NCBI GenBank assembly: GCA_041398965.1
Contig: JAWKTT010000013.1
Span: forward strand, 1-64,000
Source: JAWKTT01 sp041398965
Lineage (GTDB): Bacteria > Planctomycetota > Planctomycetia > Planctomycetales > Planctomycetaceae
Reading direction: 5' to 3'
Length of the DNA stretch: 64,000 nucleotides
The position numbers and the translations under genes are program-made. Below the pieces are notes generated by a model, which saw only the letters and a list, made by a program, of their open reading frames with translations, did not search any database and was not told where the DNA came from. Positions 1 through 8,694 of this stretch are shown here, piece after piece. Position 1 is the first letter of the stretch; every line of letters starts with the position of its first letter.

Positions 1-417
1 TCTTCCGTACGAAACGCCGGTGCTGCTGGTGATGGCCGTTTTGCCTTACAGATATTCGGGACCAAAGGGGTCGCCGAGATCAACACGGGGCATCCGGCAA
101 GGTGCTTCATCCTGCAAGACCCGGCGTGGTCACCCGGTCGGTCGTCCCGACAGTGGATCCCCGTTACTTCGGCGGGGCTCAACAAGCCGGAACCGCTTCC
201 GAACACCGGACTGCACGGGGGGAATGTCCTCGCAGTCAACAACCTCATCGACTGCATCGAACAGCCCGAACAGTCACCTCTGTGCAACGTCTACGATGCT
301 CGCTGGACTATCGAGATGATCTCCGCGGTCTTCGAGTCCCACCGTCTCGGTCGACCGGTCACGCTCCCGTTAGAAAACCGCGAGTGTCCGCTGACGTTGA
401 TGTCTCAAGCTGAATGA
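1..417 (+). CDS. Gfo/Idh/MocA-family oxidoreductase, C-terminal fragment (5' end outside window)
   Basis: An open frame enters from the left edge in frame 1 with no start codon and stops with TGA at 415-417, giving 138 residues. The tail contains FGTKGVAEIN early on and ends with NVYDARWTIEMISAVFES and GRPVTLPLENRECPL, a pattern typical of the C-terminal substrate domain of planctomycete Gfo/Idh/MocA NAD(P)-dependent sugar dehydrogenases. The Rossmann domain would lie to the left of the window. These proteins oxidise or epimerise sugars and cyclitols, and planctomycetes hold large paralogue sets. The substrate cannot be inferred. The next gene is convergent and ends about 120 bp away. I see no frameshift in the visible part. 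Confidence 0.75.
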   Translation, partial: SSVRNAGAAGDGRFALQIFGTKGVAEINTGHPARCFILQDPAWSPGRSSRQWIPVTSAGLNKPEPLPNTGLHGGNVLAVNNLIDCIEQPEQSPLCNVYDARWTIEMISAVFESHRLGRPVTLPLENRECPLTLMSQAE

Positions 418-538
418 AGTCGTTAACTCACCACTTCAGCGATCGCTCAGCCGCCCCAAGCACTAACGATTGGGCAGAAAGCCCTCACTCTGAGCAAGTC
501 GCCAACTTGCAACGTAATCCGTGCGGCCAGTTTGCCGA

Positions 539-2791
539 TTAGTGAATCGAACGAAACTCGGCTGAATTGAGGTAAGCCCACATCAAGTCCCCCAACTCAA
601 GGCCGTTGCGTGGATCGTTGCTGGACTGTTTCAGGAGGCGCTTGATCCGACTCGTCTCTTGAGAAGTGGGATATCGCGAAAGTGTGACGAGCGAAAGCTG
701 ACGAATCTTCTCCGACTCTGGAGCCACCGAACTGAGAATGTCGTGGAGCACAGTCCCCGGTGCAGGCTCAGTCGCCCGACGGATCAAGTCCCCATTCATC
801 AAGGCTAACGCTTGCGTATACGATCCGTTGAATGTGTCCGATTCACCATTCTCTTCGTTCTCAATCGCAGCGTAAAACTGTTCGAGCCATGCTTGACGAC
901 GACGTTCCACTTCTTCCCATGAGTGGGTCTTAGCCCGGTCCGCATGAGTCGCCACCAGCAGGGAGTCATACAACTGCTCCGCACTCAAAGACCGAACATA
1001 CATCCGGCTGAAAATCGGGACGTTACCATTCTCCGGAGTATCGACGCTATCTGCCGTCGCCGGGACACTGCTCAGTTGGTACGCCTTCGACAGGCAAATC
1101 CAACGCGCCAACTGTTTGACATCGTAACCACTCTGTACAAAGCGAGAGGTGATGGTATCGAGCAACTCGGGGTGAGCCGGTTGATTATGCGGTCCCATGT
1201 CGTCGATCGGCAAGGTAAACCCGTACCCAAAGAATGTCCCCCACATCCGATTCACAAACGCCCTTGCGACCTGCGGACGGTCTCCCTGAGTCAGAATTCG
1301 AGCCAACTCCGCCCGACGATTCGTCGACTGACCAGGATCGACCTCACACCCGTCAAAGACCGGGTATGCGACCTTCATTTCTTCCTGGCGGTTCTCAAAG
1401 AATGTCGGCCCGCCAACGTCAAGATTAACCAATTCAAGACGGTCTGGGAGCTTTGCCCCCGTCTTGGGGTCATTGCGGCGATGTCGGACGATGTCAGTCT
1501 GCTGGAAGAATGCGTTTAACTCCCAGAACCGATTCTGACTCCACTCACCAGTCGGATGCTTGTGACACTGAGTACATTGTACTTGCTCGCACAGCAGCAC
1601 CCGACAGGTGACCGCCGTCGCGGGGACCGCTTCGTTATTCAGATGGGCCAAGAGAAAGTTCGTTGCCCCCTTTTCGTCCTCAAATCCCTCAGCTGCCACA
1701 AGGTCTGTGACAGTCTCTGTCCAGGGCCGATTGCGATGAAACTGCTCACGCAGGTACTTCGCCAACGCCCCTCGATCCACTTCCTGTGACGACGTCCGAC
1801 CGATCAACAGGTTCGTCCAGGTGGTCGCAAAGTGCCGAGAGAAGTCCGGGTCATCCAGAAGTTCGTCGACGAGCCGCTCCCGTCGATCCGATCGTTTGTC
1901 CGCGAGAAACGCGACGACTCGTCGAGGCTCTGGGATGTGTCCCACCAAGTCAAGATGAACCCGTCGAATCCACTCCGCATCGTCGGCGATGGCTGCCGGC
2001 GCGACACCGTTCTCCTCCCAGATGCGTTCGATTGCGTCGTCGATCTGGGCCACGACAGCCTGCGATGAAACGAGCAAACCATCGACTCGCTTCGTTGGGG
2101 GGGCCTGTCCATTTGCTAAAGTCTCAGCTGTGCCAGTTTTGGGCCCCCCAGTGGATTCCGGCAGAACGGCGACATTCGGCGAGTGACTCCCCATTCCCTC
2201 GCGCGACGTTACAGAACTTCCTAAATTGGGCTGCTGCTGGCCATTCCCGAGTCGCACGATCACCGGAGAAACGACTTCAACCGCCGGATTCGTCCCTTCT
2301 CCAACCGGCGTCGTGGGATCGTTCGTATTGTTGGCGACTGGCGAACCGTCTGGGCCTTGTGTGCGGCGATTCAGGCTACTCCAATAACCCCAGGTCCCCA
2401 ACGTTAATAACGCGATGACCGCAGTGACAGTTCCCCAGGCAACGCGACGATGTCTCGTCGAGGGACGCGATGCATTGGCATCAGCACTTGTGCCGACCAA
2501 GTCGGTGACTGCATCGCGGTCGTCGGGGAGGGACGTCTGTGTTTGCAGAAGACTGATCGCGTCTTCCTGAAGTGGAACAGCGGCCCCGGCAGCGTCCCAG
2601 TAGAGCATCCCGTGCAAGTGCATGTACTCGACAAAGAACCGCATGGCTTTCGGACTTTGCGACGCCAACCCTTCCAAACGCATCGCCTGATCGTCACTTA
2701 GACGATCATCGCAATACGCGGCAAGAAGTTCAGAAAGTTCTGCGAATTGGTCAGTCATTTTCGCCAAGGGTTTCCCAATCGGGGTGGTCAT
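539..2791 (-). CDS. Membrane anti-sigma-like / DUF1549-DUF1553 fusion with a CxxCH motif
   Basis: A 750-residue protein. Residues about 10-75 resemble the short helical N-terminal region of planctomycete anti-sigma or FecR-type regulators (AAYCDDRLSDDQAMRLE, MRFFVEYMHLHGMLYWD). One membrane helix follows at about 118-137, then a Gly/Pro/Asn/Thr-rich linker to about 240. Residues about 245-380 match DUF1549 (RRVHLDLVGHIPEP). A single haem-type CTQCH motif sits at 406-410, and DUF1553 follows (RAFVNRMWGTFFGYGF). The predicted topology puts the helical region in the cytoplasm and the cytochrome-like part outside. Its ATG overlaps the stop of the upstream ECF sigma gene by four bases (ATGA), which suggests translational coupling and a sigma/anti-sigma pair. 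That regulatory role is inferred from context and architecture. The function of DUF1549/DUF1553 is unknown. Confidence 0.8.
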   Translation of the reverse strand: MTTPIGKPLAKMTDQFAELSELLAAYCDDRLSDDQAMRLEGLASQSPKAMRFFVEYMHLHGMLYWDAAGAAVPLQEDAISLLQTQTSLPDDRDAVTDLVGTSADANASRPSTRHRRVAWGTVTAVIALLTLGTWGYWSSLNRRTQGPDGSPVANNTNDPTTPVGEGTNPAVEVVSPVIVRLGNGQQQPNLGSSVTSREGMGSHSPNVAVLPESTGGPKTGTAETLANGQAPPTKRVDGLLVSSQAVVAQIDDAIERIWEENGVAPAAIADDAEWIRRVHLDLVGHIPEPRRVVAFLADKRSDRRERLVDELLDDPDFSRHFATTWTNLLIGRTSSQEVDRGALAKYLREQFHRNRPWTETVTDLVAAEGFEDEKGATNFLLAHLNNEAVPATAVTCRVLLCEQVQCTQCHKHPTGEWSQNRFWELNAFFQQTDIVRHRRNDPKTGAKLPDRLELVNLDVGGPTFFENRQEEMKVAYPVFDGCEVDPGQSTNRRAELARILTQGDRPQVARAFVNRMWGTFFGYGFTLPIDDMGPHNQPAHPELLDTITSRFVQSGYDVKQLARWICLSKAYQLSSVPATADSVDTPENGNVPIFSRMYVRSLSAEQLYDSLLVATHADRAKTHSWEEVERRRQAWLEQFYAAIENEENGESDTFNGSYTQALALMNGDLIRRATEPAPGTVLHDILSSVAPESEKIRQLSLVTLSRYPTSQETSRIKRLLKQSSNDPRNGLELGDLMWAYLNSAEFRSIH

Positions 2792-3318
2792 CGAGTCGGT
2801 TGCGGTCGAAGTTCAGCGGAATCGGCCAATTGTCGGGAAATGCACTCCAATAAAGTTCGACGGATTCGGCCCAAGGACTGATAAACCGAATTGGCAGGTC
2901 GTCCGATTGACTCCGCCATCTCCTTTGCTGAGGTCGATGGTTCGTAGCGCGACTGAATCAGCTTGCGGTCCTTCGCTCGCAGTTTCTGCAAACATCGCTC
3001 TAACGCCTCACGCCGACCATCGAGATTCTCCCCCGCAGCCTCAGCTTCTACGGCGACCAAGTCGAGGAATTGATCCGTGAACCGCAACTTGCTTCGACCA
3101 TGCCTTTGACGGAACTTCAGAATCTCGAAAGTGGCAATTTGAGCTGTCCAGGCGAAGAAGTTCGTCCCCGCCTCAAACTGCGGATGCTTTGTGAGAACGA
3201 CGCAATTTGTGTCTTGCAGAATCTCTTCGGCATCTTGAATATTTCCGACCTGAGACAAGATCAAGAGGTAAAGTCGCCGTTGGTTCCGGGTGAAGAGTTG
3301 AACAAACTCTTCGCTCAT
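2788..3318 (-). CDS. ECF-type RNA polymerase sigma factor
   Basis: A 176-residue sigma-70 family protein of planctomycete ECF type if translation starts at the ATG at 3316-3318. The frame stays open to 3420, but the extra 34 residues are Pro/Ser-rich and unlike the family, so the inner start (MSEEFVQLFTRNQRRLY) is preferred. Region 2 includes GNIQDAEEILQDTNCVV and the aromatic-rich FFAWTAQIATFEILKFRQR. Region 4 includes RYEPSTSAKEMAESIGRPA followed by SVYQSLGRIRRTL, the helix-turn-helix that reads the -35 element. It overlaps the downstream membrane protein by ATGA, so that product is the probable cognate anti-sigma factor. No convincing Shine-Dalgarno precedes either start. Confidence 0.88.
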   Translation of the reverse strand: MSEEFVQLFTRNQRRLYLLILSQVGNIQDAEEILQDTNCVVLTKHPQFEAGTNFFAWTAQIATFEILKFRQRHGRSKLRFTDQFLDLVAVEAEAAGENLDGRREALERCLQKLRAKDRKLIQSRYEPSTSAKEMAESIGRPANSVYQSLGRIRRTLLECISRQLADSAELRPQPTR

Positions 3319-3559
3319 CGGAATCGGCGCTGGCCGGATAGAACTTGCTTGTTCGTCAGCACTCAAGAAACACTCCCCGCCTGCCACAGGCGACCGAGGA
3401 CAAACGGTCGACATTCCCAAACAGTCGCAGCAACCGTCTATTCATGGCGAGGGGAGGCACTGGGCCTCCCCTCGCTGCACAAAACAGGACGCATTTTCCC
3501 GACAACTCAAAGCCATCCGGCAAAGCCATGAACGACTCTGCCGAGTGGTTGACCTGTCA

Positions 3560-4809
3560 TTAGCCAATCAAGTCTTGAATTGGCGTTCCGCCGTTGGCGA
3601 TCTTCATTGGACGTCCACGCTTTGAGGTGTGAACGGTGTTCAATGGAATGTGCAGGGCATGAGCCACGGTCGACCAGAGGTCGCCGGGGAGGTAGCTCTG
3701 GCTGACGATTCGGACGCCGTCTTCATCGGTCTCCCCGACTGCACGACCACCGTTCAACCCGCCCCCACCGACGAGGCAGGACCAGCTGGTGGCCCAGTGA
3801 TCGCGACCAACGTTCTGGTTGATGCGTGGGGTTCGCCCGAACTCACCCATGACGACGATCACGACGCCATCAATCATACCCCGGTTCTTGAGGTCCTGCG
3901 TGAATCCGGCGATACCGGTATCCAGCATTGGCAGACGCTGATCTCGCAACGTTGCGAAGACGTTCTGATGCAAGTCCCAACCACCTGGAAAGCGAACTTC
4001 GATGAACGGCACGCCCACTTCCGGGATCGCACCGACGAGCCATCATCATCATGCTGTCGCCAAAGGCATGTGCCCCGTACATCTGCCGCATTTCCGGCGG
4101 GGTCCTCGTTGGCAATCTTGAAGGCATCCATCTGCTTCGAGACCATCAGGTTGACTGCCTTCTGGTAGACTTCCTTGTGAGCCTTACCCGTGTCGCCACG
4201 ATCCGAAGCACAACCTGTCCTCCACGGTGGCAAGCATGTTGAGGCGTTGACGCAGGCGATCTTCGCTGACTCCAGCAAGGTTCGCATTGCGGATGTTGCC
4301 ACGATTGTCGACGACGAACGGAGCATGCGACATACCGAGGAAGCCTGGGCTGTCCCCACCACCTCCGACCGAAACGAAAGCTGAATCTCGTTCCTTACGC
4401 TTCGTGCCAAGCTCGTAGCTGACCACAGAACCAAAGGTCGGGTGAACGACGGTTGGGTTCGGAACATAAGCGGTGTACAGTAGCTACCGCGAGCATGGTC
4501 TGCTTCACGGGTGCTCAATGCACGGATGACCGAGAGCTTGTCCATCTGCTTGGCAATGTTTGGCATGCTCACAAATCTGCAAGTCGCCAGCGGTGCTGAT
4601 CGGCTTAAAACTGCCGCCGTTCTTGCTGTTGGGCTTCAGGTCCCACATGTCGATCGTCGGAGCACCTCAATTGCCAAAACCAGGACGCAAGCCTTCTGAT
4701 TCCGCTTCACTTCGGCTGCGTTTGCTTCGAGATGTGCCAAGAACTGAGTAGCCCCAAGTGTCGCGGCTCCCCCGCCAACAACGCACCTGGCAAAGTGTCG
4801 GCGATTCAT
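3560..4809 (-). pseudogene. DUF1501-family exported protein, broken by at least six frameshifts
   Basis: Pieces of one DUF1501 protein lie in order but in changing frames. From the ATG at 4807-4809: an N-terminal signal region (MNRRHFARCVVGGGAATLG), then TIDMWDLKPN in another frame, then MPNIAKQMDKLSVIRALSTR (about 4566-4440), then SPGFLGMSHAPFVVDNRGN (4426-4190), then GKAHKEVYQKAVNLMVSKQM, then MYGAHAFGDSMMM, and finally an intact end from about 4018 (FIEVRFPGGWDLHQNVF, VVMGEFGRTPRINQNVGRDH). The residues between breaks still match the family closely, so decay is recent or the breaks are sequence errors. The N-terminal Arg-Arg suggests Tat export. The upstream DUF1549 gene is its usual operon partner. 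DUF1501 proteins resemble the alkaline-phosphatase/sulfatase fold, but their role is not established. Confidence 0.8.
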
Positions 4810-4927
4810 GCCGTTTGATGCTGTTATTCATTGAAGTTCCTTTCAAAAAGTGATGTAAGAGTGTGATGTTCGTTGGTAAATTCAGTAAGTCGCGGTCTTT
4901 TGCAGTTCGCCTTACGGCTTACTGACT

Positions 4928-5131
4928 TTAGTGGTTCACAATAAACTCGTTCGAGTTCAGCAACGCCCAGTAAAGATCCTGATAGAAGCCCATCGGATCG
5001 GATGCTGCCGACCAAGTCGCTTCACTTCAGCCGCGGTGGCAGGCCGACCTAGAACTGCAAGATACAGAGCTGAAACTCGACTGGCGTCTGTCTTGCGACG
5101 CGGATCAGAAAGCATCGAATGCAAGTAACTC
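4928..5131 (-). pseudogene. Displaced C-terminal tail of the adjacent DUF1549/DUF1553 gene
   Basis: The long frame of the DUF1549/DUF1553 gene stops at 5105, but the expected family ending continues in other frames. From about 5131 to 5010 it reads SMLSDPRRKTDASRVSALYL and VLGRPATAAEVKRLG. From about 5000 it reads FYQDLYWALLNSNEFIVNH and stops with TAA at 4928-4930, back in the original frame. Two opposite single-base-type shifts therefore bracket about 40 codons. The final N-S-N-E-F-x-x-N-H ending is diagnostic of DUF1553 proteins. With both shifts corrected the gene would span 4928-6580. Confidence 0.7.
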
Positions 5132-6580
5132 CCGTTCTGCTCCAATCGCCTTCTGGACGAGTGGACCATTCATCATCAGGAGGGCCTGAGGAATCGAGTC
5201 GCTGAACAGTGTCGGTTCGTCCTCTTTGTTGCTGCCGAAGATTCGCACAAAGTCTGCCATCCATCCGTTGCTTCTGCGATTCTTCGTACTCGCCTTGCCG
5301 GCGGCGTGAGCATTGGTTGCGATGATGAGCGAGTCATACAACTGCTCCATGTTCATCGTCTTGACATACATGTGGCTAAACATCGCCACCTCACCGGCAG
5401 CTGGATCATCAATCCGGTTCTTTTCGGTAAACTTACTCGTACGATGATAGGCATCCGTATTGGCAATCCAGCGGATCAGTTGCTTCGAATCATAGCCCGC
5501 CTTGACGAACTCGTCGGTCAAGCGGTCGAGAATCTCAGGATGACTTGGCGGATTGTGCGGCCCCATGTCATCAACTGGCTTAGTGAATCCATACCCGAAG
5601 AAGTGTCCCCAAGTCCTGTTGACGTAAGCCTTTGCGATCTGCATCGTCGGGTCGTCATGGCACATTTTCTTCGCCAGCTCAGCCCGTCGATCAACATCAA
5701 TCCCCGAACCTATCGGCTGTGGCTCGTCCAGGTAACGGGGATATGCCACTTGCATCAATGCCTGACGAGTCTCGAAGTACACCGGCCCCTCAAAATCCAT
5801 CGAGACGATTTCTGAGTAGTCATCAACTCGCTGCCCCGACTTGGGGTCATACTTTTCGACATCGTTGCGACGAACCTGACGAAAGAAGCTGTTGAACTCC
5901 CAAAACTGATTCTGCTTCCAGTCGTTAAATGGGTGATTGTGGCACTGTGTGCACTGAACCTGCATCCCCAGGAACAGGCGAGCCGTCTTAGCGGTCAATT
6001 CGACGTGATAGTCTTCCGATCGGGGATTCCCAGTCAACTGAGCCAAAATGAAGTTCCCCGCACCGTTCTCCTCGAAGTGCCCCTCGGCCGTCAAGATGTC
6101 AAAGACAATCTCATTCCAAGGACGATTCCGAGCAAAGGCTTCCCGCAGAAACTTCTCCATCCCCGCACGACTCGTCTTATCGGGGGTGTTACGGCCAATC
6201 AGATTATTTCGCCAAACCGTTGTCATATTGATAACGTAGTCTGGGTCATCCAGCAGGGTGTCAACCAGCTTTGTCCGCTTCCCGGCATCCTTGTCCGCCA
6301 TGAAGGCTTCAAGAACTTCTGCAGGGGGAACATGGCCCACGATGTCCAGATAAACCCGTCGACACCACTCGGCGTCATCCGCCATCGGGCTGAGGCCAAC
6401 TTCATTCTCGTCGCAGACCAGCTTGATTCGCTCATTAATGTACTGCACGATTGGATCGGACGAACCAACCGAGAACTCCTTCTTCGGAGGCGCAGCCATT
6501 GAAACACTCGCCCCTAGGATCACCAAGCCGAGTGACAGCGTAAGGGTGCGGGAATCGAAGATGAGACGTCGTGTGAACAT
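5105..6580 (-). CDS. DUF1549/DUF1553 exported protein with CTQCH motif (frameshifted near the C-terminus)
   Basis: The start is placed at the ATG at 6578-6580, which has AGGAGA upstream at a normal distance and begins a signal peptide (MFTRRLIFDSRTLTLSLGL, cleavage near SMAAPP). The frame is open to 6712, but that extension has no signal or family match. DUF1549 occupies about residues 40-180 (WCRRVYLDIVGHVPPAEVL). A CTQCHNHPF haem-type site follows, then DUF1553 (AKAYVNRTWGHFFGYGF, DDMGPHNPPSHPEILDRL). It is a paralogue of the 539-2791 product without the anti-sigma and membrane N-terminus. The reading frame is lost after VQKAIGAE, and the last about 60 codons lie in other frames. It is the likely operon partner of the DUF1501 gene downstream. 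The biochemical role is unknown. Confidence 0.85.
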   Translation of the reverse strand: MFTRRLIFDSRTLTLSLGLVILGASVSMAAPPKKEFSVGSSDPIVQYINERIKLVCDENEVGLSPMADDAEWCRRVYLDIVGHVPPAEVLEAFMADKDAGKRTKLVDTLLDDPDYVINMTTVWRNNLIGRNTPDKTSRAGMEKFLREAFARNRPWNEIVFDILTAEGHFEENGAGNFILAQLTGNPRSEDYHVELTAKTARLFLGMQVQCTQCHNHPFNDWKQNQFWEFNSFFRQVRRNDVEKYDPKSGQRVDDYSEIVSMDFEGPVYFETRQALMQVAYPRYLDEPQPIGSGIDVDRRAELAKKMCHDDPTMQIAKAYVNRTWGHFFGYGFTKPVDDMGPHNPPSHPEILDRLTDEFVKAGYDSKQLIRWIANTDAYHRTSKFTEKNRIDDPAAGEVAMFSHMYVKTMNMEQLYDSLIIATNAHAAGKASTKNRRSNGWMADFVRIFGSNKEDEPTLFSDSIPQALLMMNGPLVQKAIGAERELLAFDAF

Positions 6581-7095
6581 CGCCAATTTCTCTCCTGTAG
6601 TAAGTATTGTGACCATGATGAAACTCCCCTCGATTCCGCCTGACACATCGAAAGGCACCCCCCAAGTGTTGGTGACTGCGATCGAATGTGCCAAATGAAA
6701 CCCCGTGATCACGCAGTTTCAAGCCTCGTGGTGTGCATCGACGTCATACATAACCGATCACCGACACCACAACACTTCTCCACTATACACTGACCTCGCT
6801 GTAAACCGAAAGCTTCGCCGCATTCCCCGAAGTTTTTTTCAGAAAAATCAAATTCCCCTCGGAACTCCCCCAGCAGTCTCGTTTTACGGCCTCATGGGCG
6901 TCTCTTGCCCAGACCGCATTTCACCGACATCGTCCCGAATTCTTGTCGGGTACGTCGGTTTTCCCTCAACCGGACTGCTCCGTTCGTTCGGTTTTTCACT
7001 ACTTCAATGATAGACTTCCGACTAGCGAAAGCCCAGCAGGAAAGCCGAGAGGGGCAACTCAAAACCGGTCGTTTGAACGTCGAGGAAAGGACCGA
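6581..7095 (+). other. Divergent intergenic region
   Basis: About 515 bp separates the minus-strand DUF1549 gene from the plus-strand symporter. It must hold both promoters. The stretch 6740-6860 is relatively AT-rich, but I cannot assign -35/-10 boxes with confidence. Open frames running into it from both sides lack family matches. Confidence 0.4.
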
Positions 7096-8589
7096 ATGCA
7101 AGTCATTGACTGGATCATCCTCCTGGCTTATGTGGCCCTCGTTGTCGGATTGGGATGCTGGTTTGTCCGCAAAAGCTCGACTTCTGACGAGTTTATTGCA
7201 GCCGGTCGCTCATTGCCCGGATGGGTCGTCGGGCTGTCCGTCTTTGGAACATTTGTGAGTTCTATCAGCTTTCTGGCGAATCCAGGAAAGAGCTTCGATG
7301 CGAACTGGAATCCCTTTGTTTTCAGCCTTTCGCTCCCCATGGCCGCCTGGATTGCGACGAAGTGGTTTGTCCCTTTTTACAGAACTCTCGGCACAGTATC
7401 GGCTTATGACCACCTGGAATCCCGCTTCGGACTGTGGGCGAGACTCTATGCGGTCTGTTGCTACCTGCTGACTCAAGTTGGTCGAGTCGGATCGATCATG
7501 TTTCTTGTGGCTCAGGTTCTGGAAACCGCCACCGGGGCTCCCATTGCTGTCATCATCGTCGCAACAGGTTTTTTAGTAACACTTTACACGCTTCTCGGGG
7601 GCATCGAGGCGGTCATTTGGACCGATGCGTTACAGAGTGTTGTCCTGACATTGGGGATAATGGTTACGCTGGTAGTCATTCCGATGGAGGTGCCGGGAGG
7701 GGTGGGGGGAATCCTCGACGTCGCTGTCGAACATCGGAAGTTCTCACTTGGCAGCTTTGGTGCATCGCTGGGAGAGTCGACCTTCTGGATGGTGCTGATT
7801 TACGGGTTGTTCATAAACCTGCAGAACTTCGGGATCGATCAGTCTTATGTACAACGATATGCAACCGCACGGACCGAACGTGGGGCTAAGGGGAGCGTCT
7901 GGCTGGGGGCGTTGCTCTATGTTCCGATTTCGGCATTCCTGTTCTTGATCGGCACCGGCCTGTTCGCACTGTATCAATCGCGTCCCGAGCTTGCTCCGGC
8001 GGGAGGGTTCGCCGCTGGGGATCGGGTCTTCGCTTACTTTATCGTGCATCAGCTCCCTGCAGGATTGACCGGCTTGTTGATGGCGGCAATCTTCTCAGCG
8101 GCGATGAGTAGTGTTGATTCGTCCCTCAACTCAGCAGCCACCTTGACTCTTTGCGACTTCTATCGTCGACTCTCCAAACGACCGATCGGCGAACAAGAGT
8201 CAATGCGGATTTTGCATTGGGCGACCATTTTCTGGGGCTGCGTCGGAACCGGAGCCGCTTTGGCGATGATCGGGGTGAAGAGTGTGCTCGACCTGTGGTG
8301 GAGTATTGCCAGTATCGCTTCCGGAGGGATGCTCGGTTTGTTTCTACTCGGTATGCTGTCTCGTCGAGCTGGGAGCCGTGAGGCTCTGTGGGGTACATTG
8401 TCTGGTCTGTTGCCAATCCTCTGGATCACTTGGACAAGCTTGAATCACAAGCTCCCGATGGGATATCGGCTGCGAGAAGATCTTCGTTTCCCAGGACATT
8501 CCAATCTGGCCATTGTCGTCGGGACAATGGCGATTCTCTTCGTCGGCTGGGGGCTGTCGCGTCGTCGTCCGTTGCGATCAGAGAGTTAA
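7096..8589 (+). CDS. Sodium:solute symporter (SSS family)
   Basis: A 497-residue polytopic membrane protein. The start is set at the ATG at 7096, five bases after GAGGAAAGG, and the product begins directly with the first membrane helix (MQVIDWIILLAYVALVVGLG). The frame is open from 6943, but the extra 51 residues are charged and not family-like. SSS features are the post-TM1 motif SSTSDEFIAAGRSLPGW, the FGTFVSSISFLANPGKSF region (Na+ site area of TM1/TM2), YDHLESRFG, and MSSVDSSLNSAATLTLCDFYR in the conserved TM8-9 region. It should couple inward Na+ flow to uptake of a sugar, organic acid or similar solute; the substrate is not predictable. It is close to but separate from pyrC downstream, with a possible hairpin between them. 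Confidence 0.9.
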   Translation: MQVIDWIILLAYVALVVGLGCWFVRKSSTSDEFIAAGRSLPGWVVGLSVFGTFVSSISFLANPGKSFDANWNPFVFSLSLPMAAWIATKWFVPFYRTLGTVSAYDHLESRFGLWARLYAVCCYLLTQVGRVGSIMFLVAQVLETATGAPIAVIIVATGFLVTLYTLLGGIEAVIWTDALQSVVLTLGIMVTLVVIPMEVPGGVGGILDVAVEHRKFSLGSFGASLGESTFWMVLIYGLFINLQNFGIDQSYVQRYATARTERGAKGSVWLGALLYVPISAFLFLIGTGLFALYQSRPELAPAGGFAAGDRVFAYFIVHQLPAGLTGLLMAAIFSAAMSSVDSSLNSAATLTLCDFYRRLSKRPIGEQESMRILHWATIFWGCVGTGAALAMIGVKSVLDLWWSIASIASGGMLGLFLLGMLSRRAGSREALWGTLSGLLPILWITWTSLNHKLPMGYRLREDLRFPGHSNLAIVVGTMAILFVGWGLSRRRPLRSES

Positions 8590-8591
8590 TA

Positions 8592-8618
8592 CGAGCCCCT
8601 CCCCCCAAGGGAGGCTCG
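8592..8618 (+). terminator. Possible hairpin terminator after the symporter
   Basis: CGAGCC and CCTCCC pair with GGGAGG and CTCG across a short loop, leaving a small bulge. No T-run follows, so it may be only a structured spacer. Confidence 0.3.
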
Positions 8619-8694
8619 AATAAAGCGTCTCACCGGTTGTTGCATTTGTTGTGCTGTTTCGTGATCGGATGGGTAACGTAAGGCAAGGTAAGTT

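Noticed and set aside
923..1519. 198-codon plus-strand open frame
   Set aside because: It is antisense to the DUF1549/DUF1553 gene and lacks any recognisable domain.
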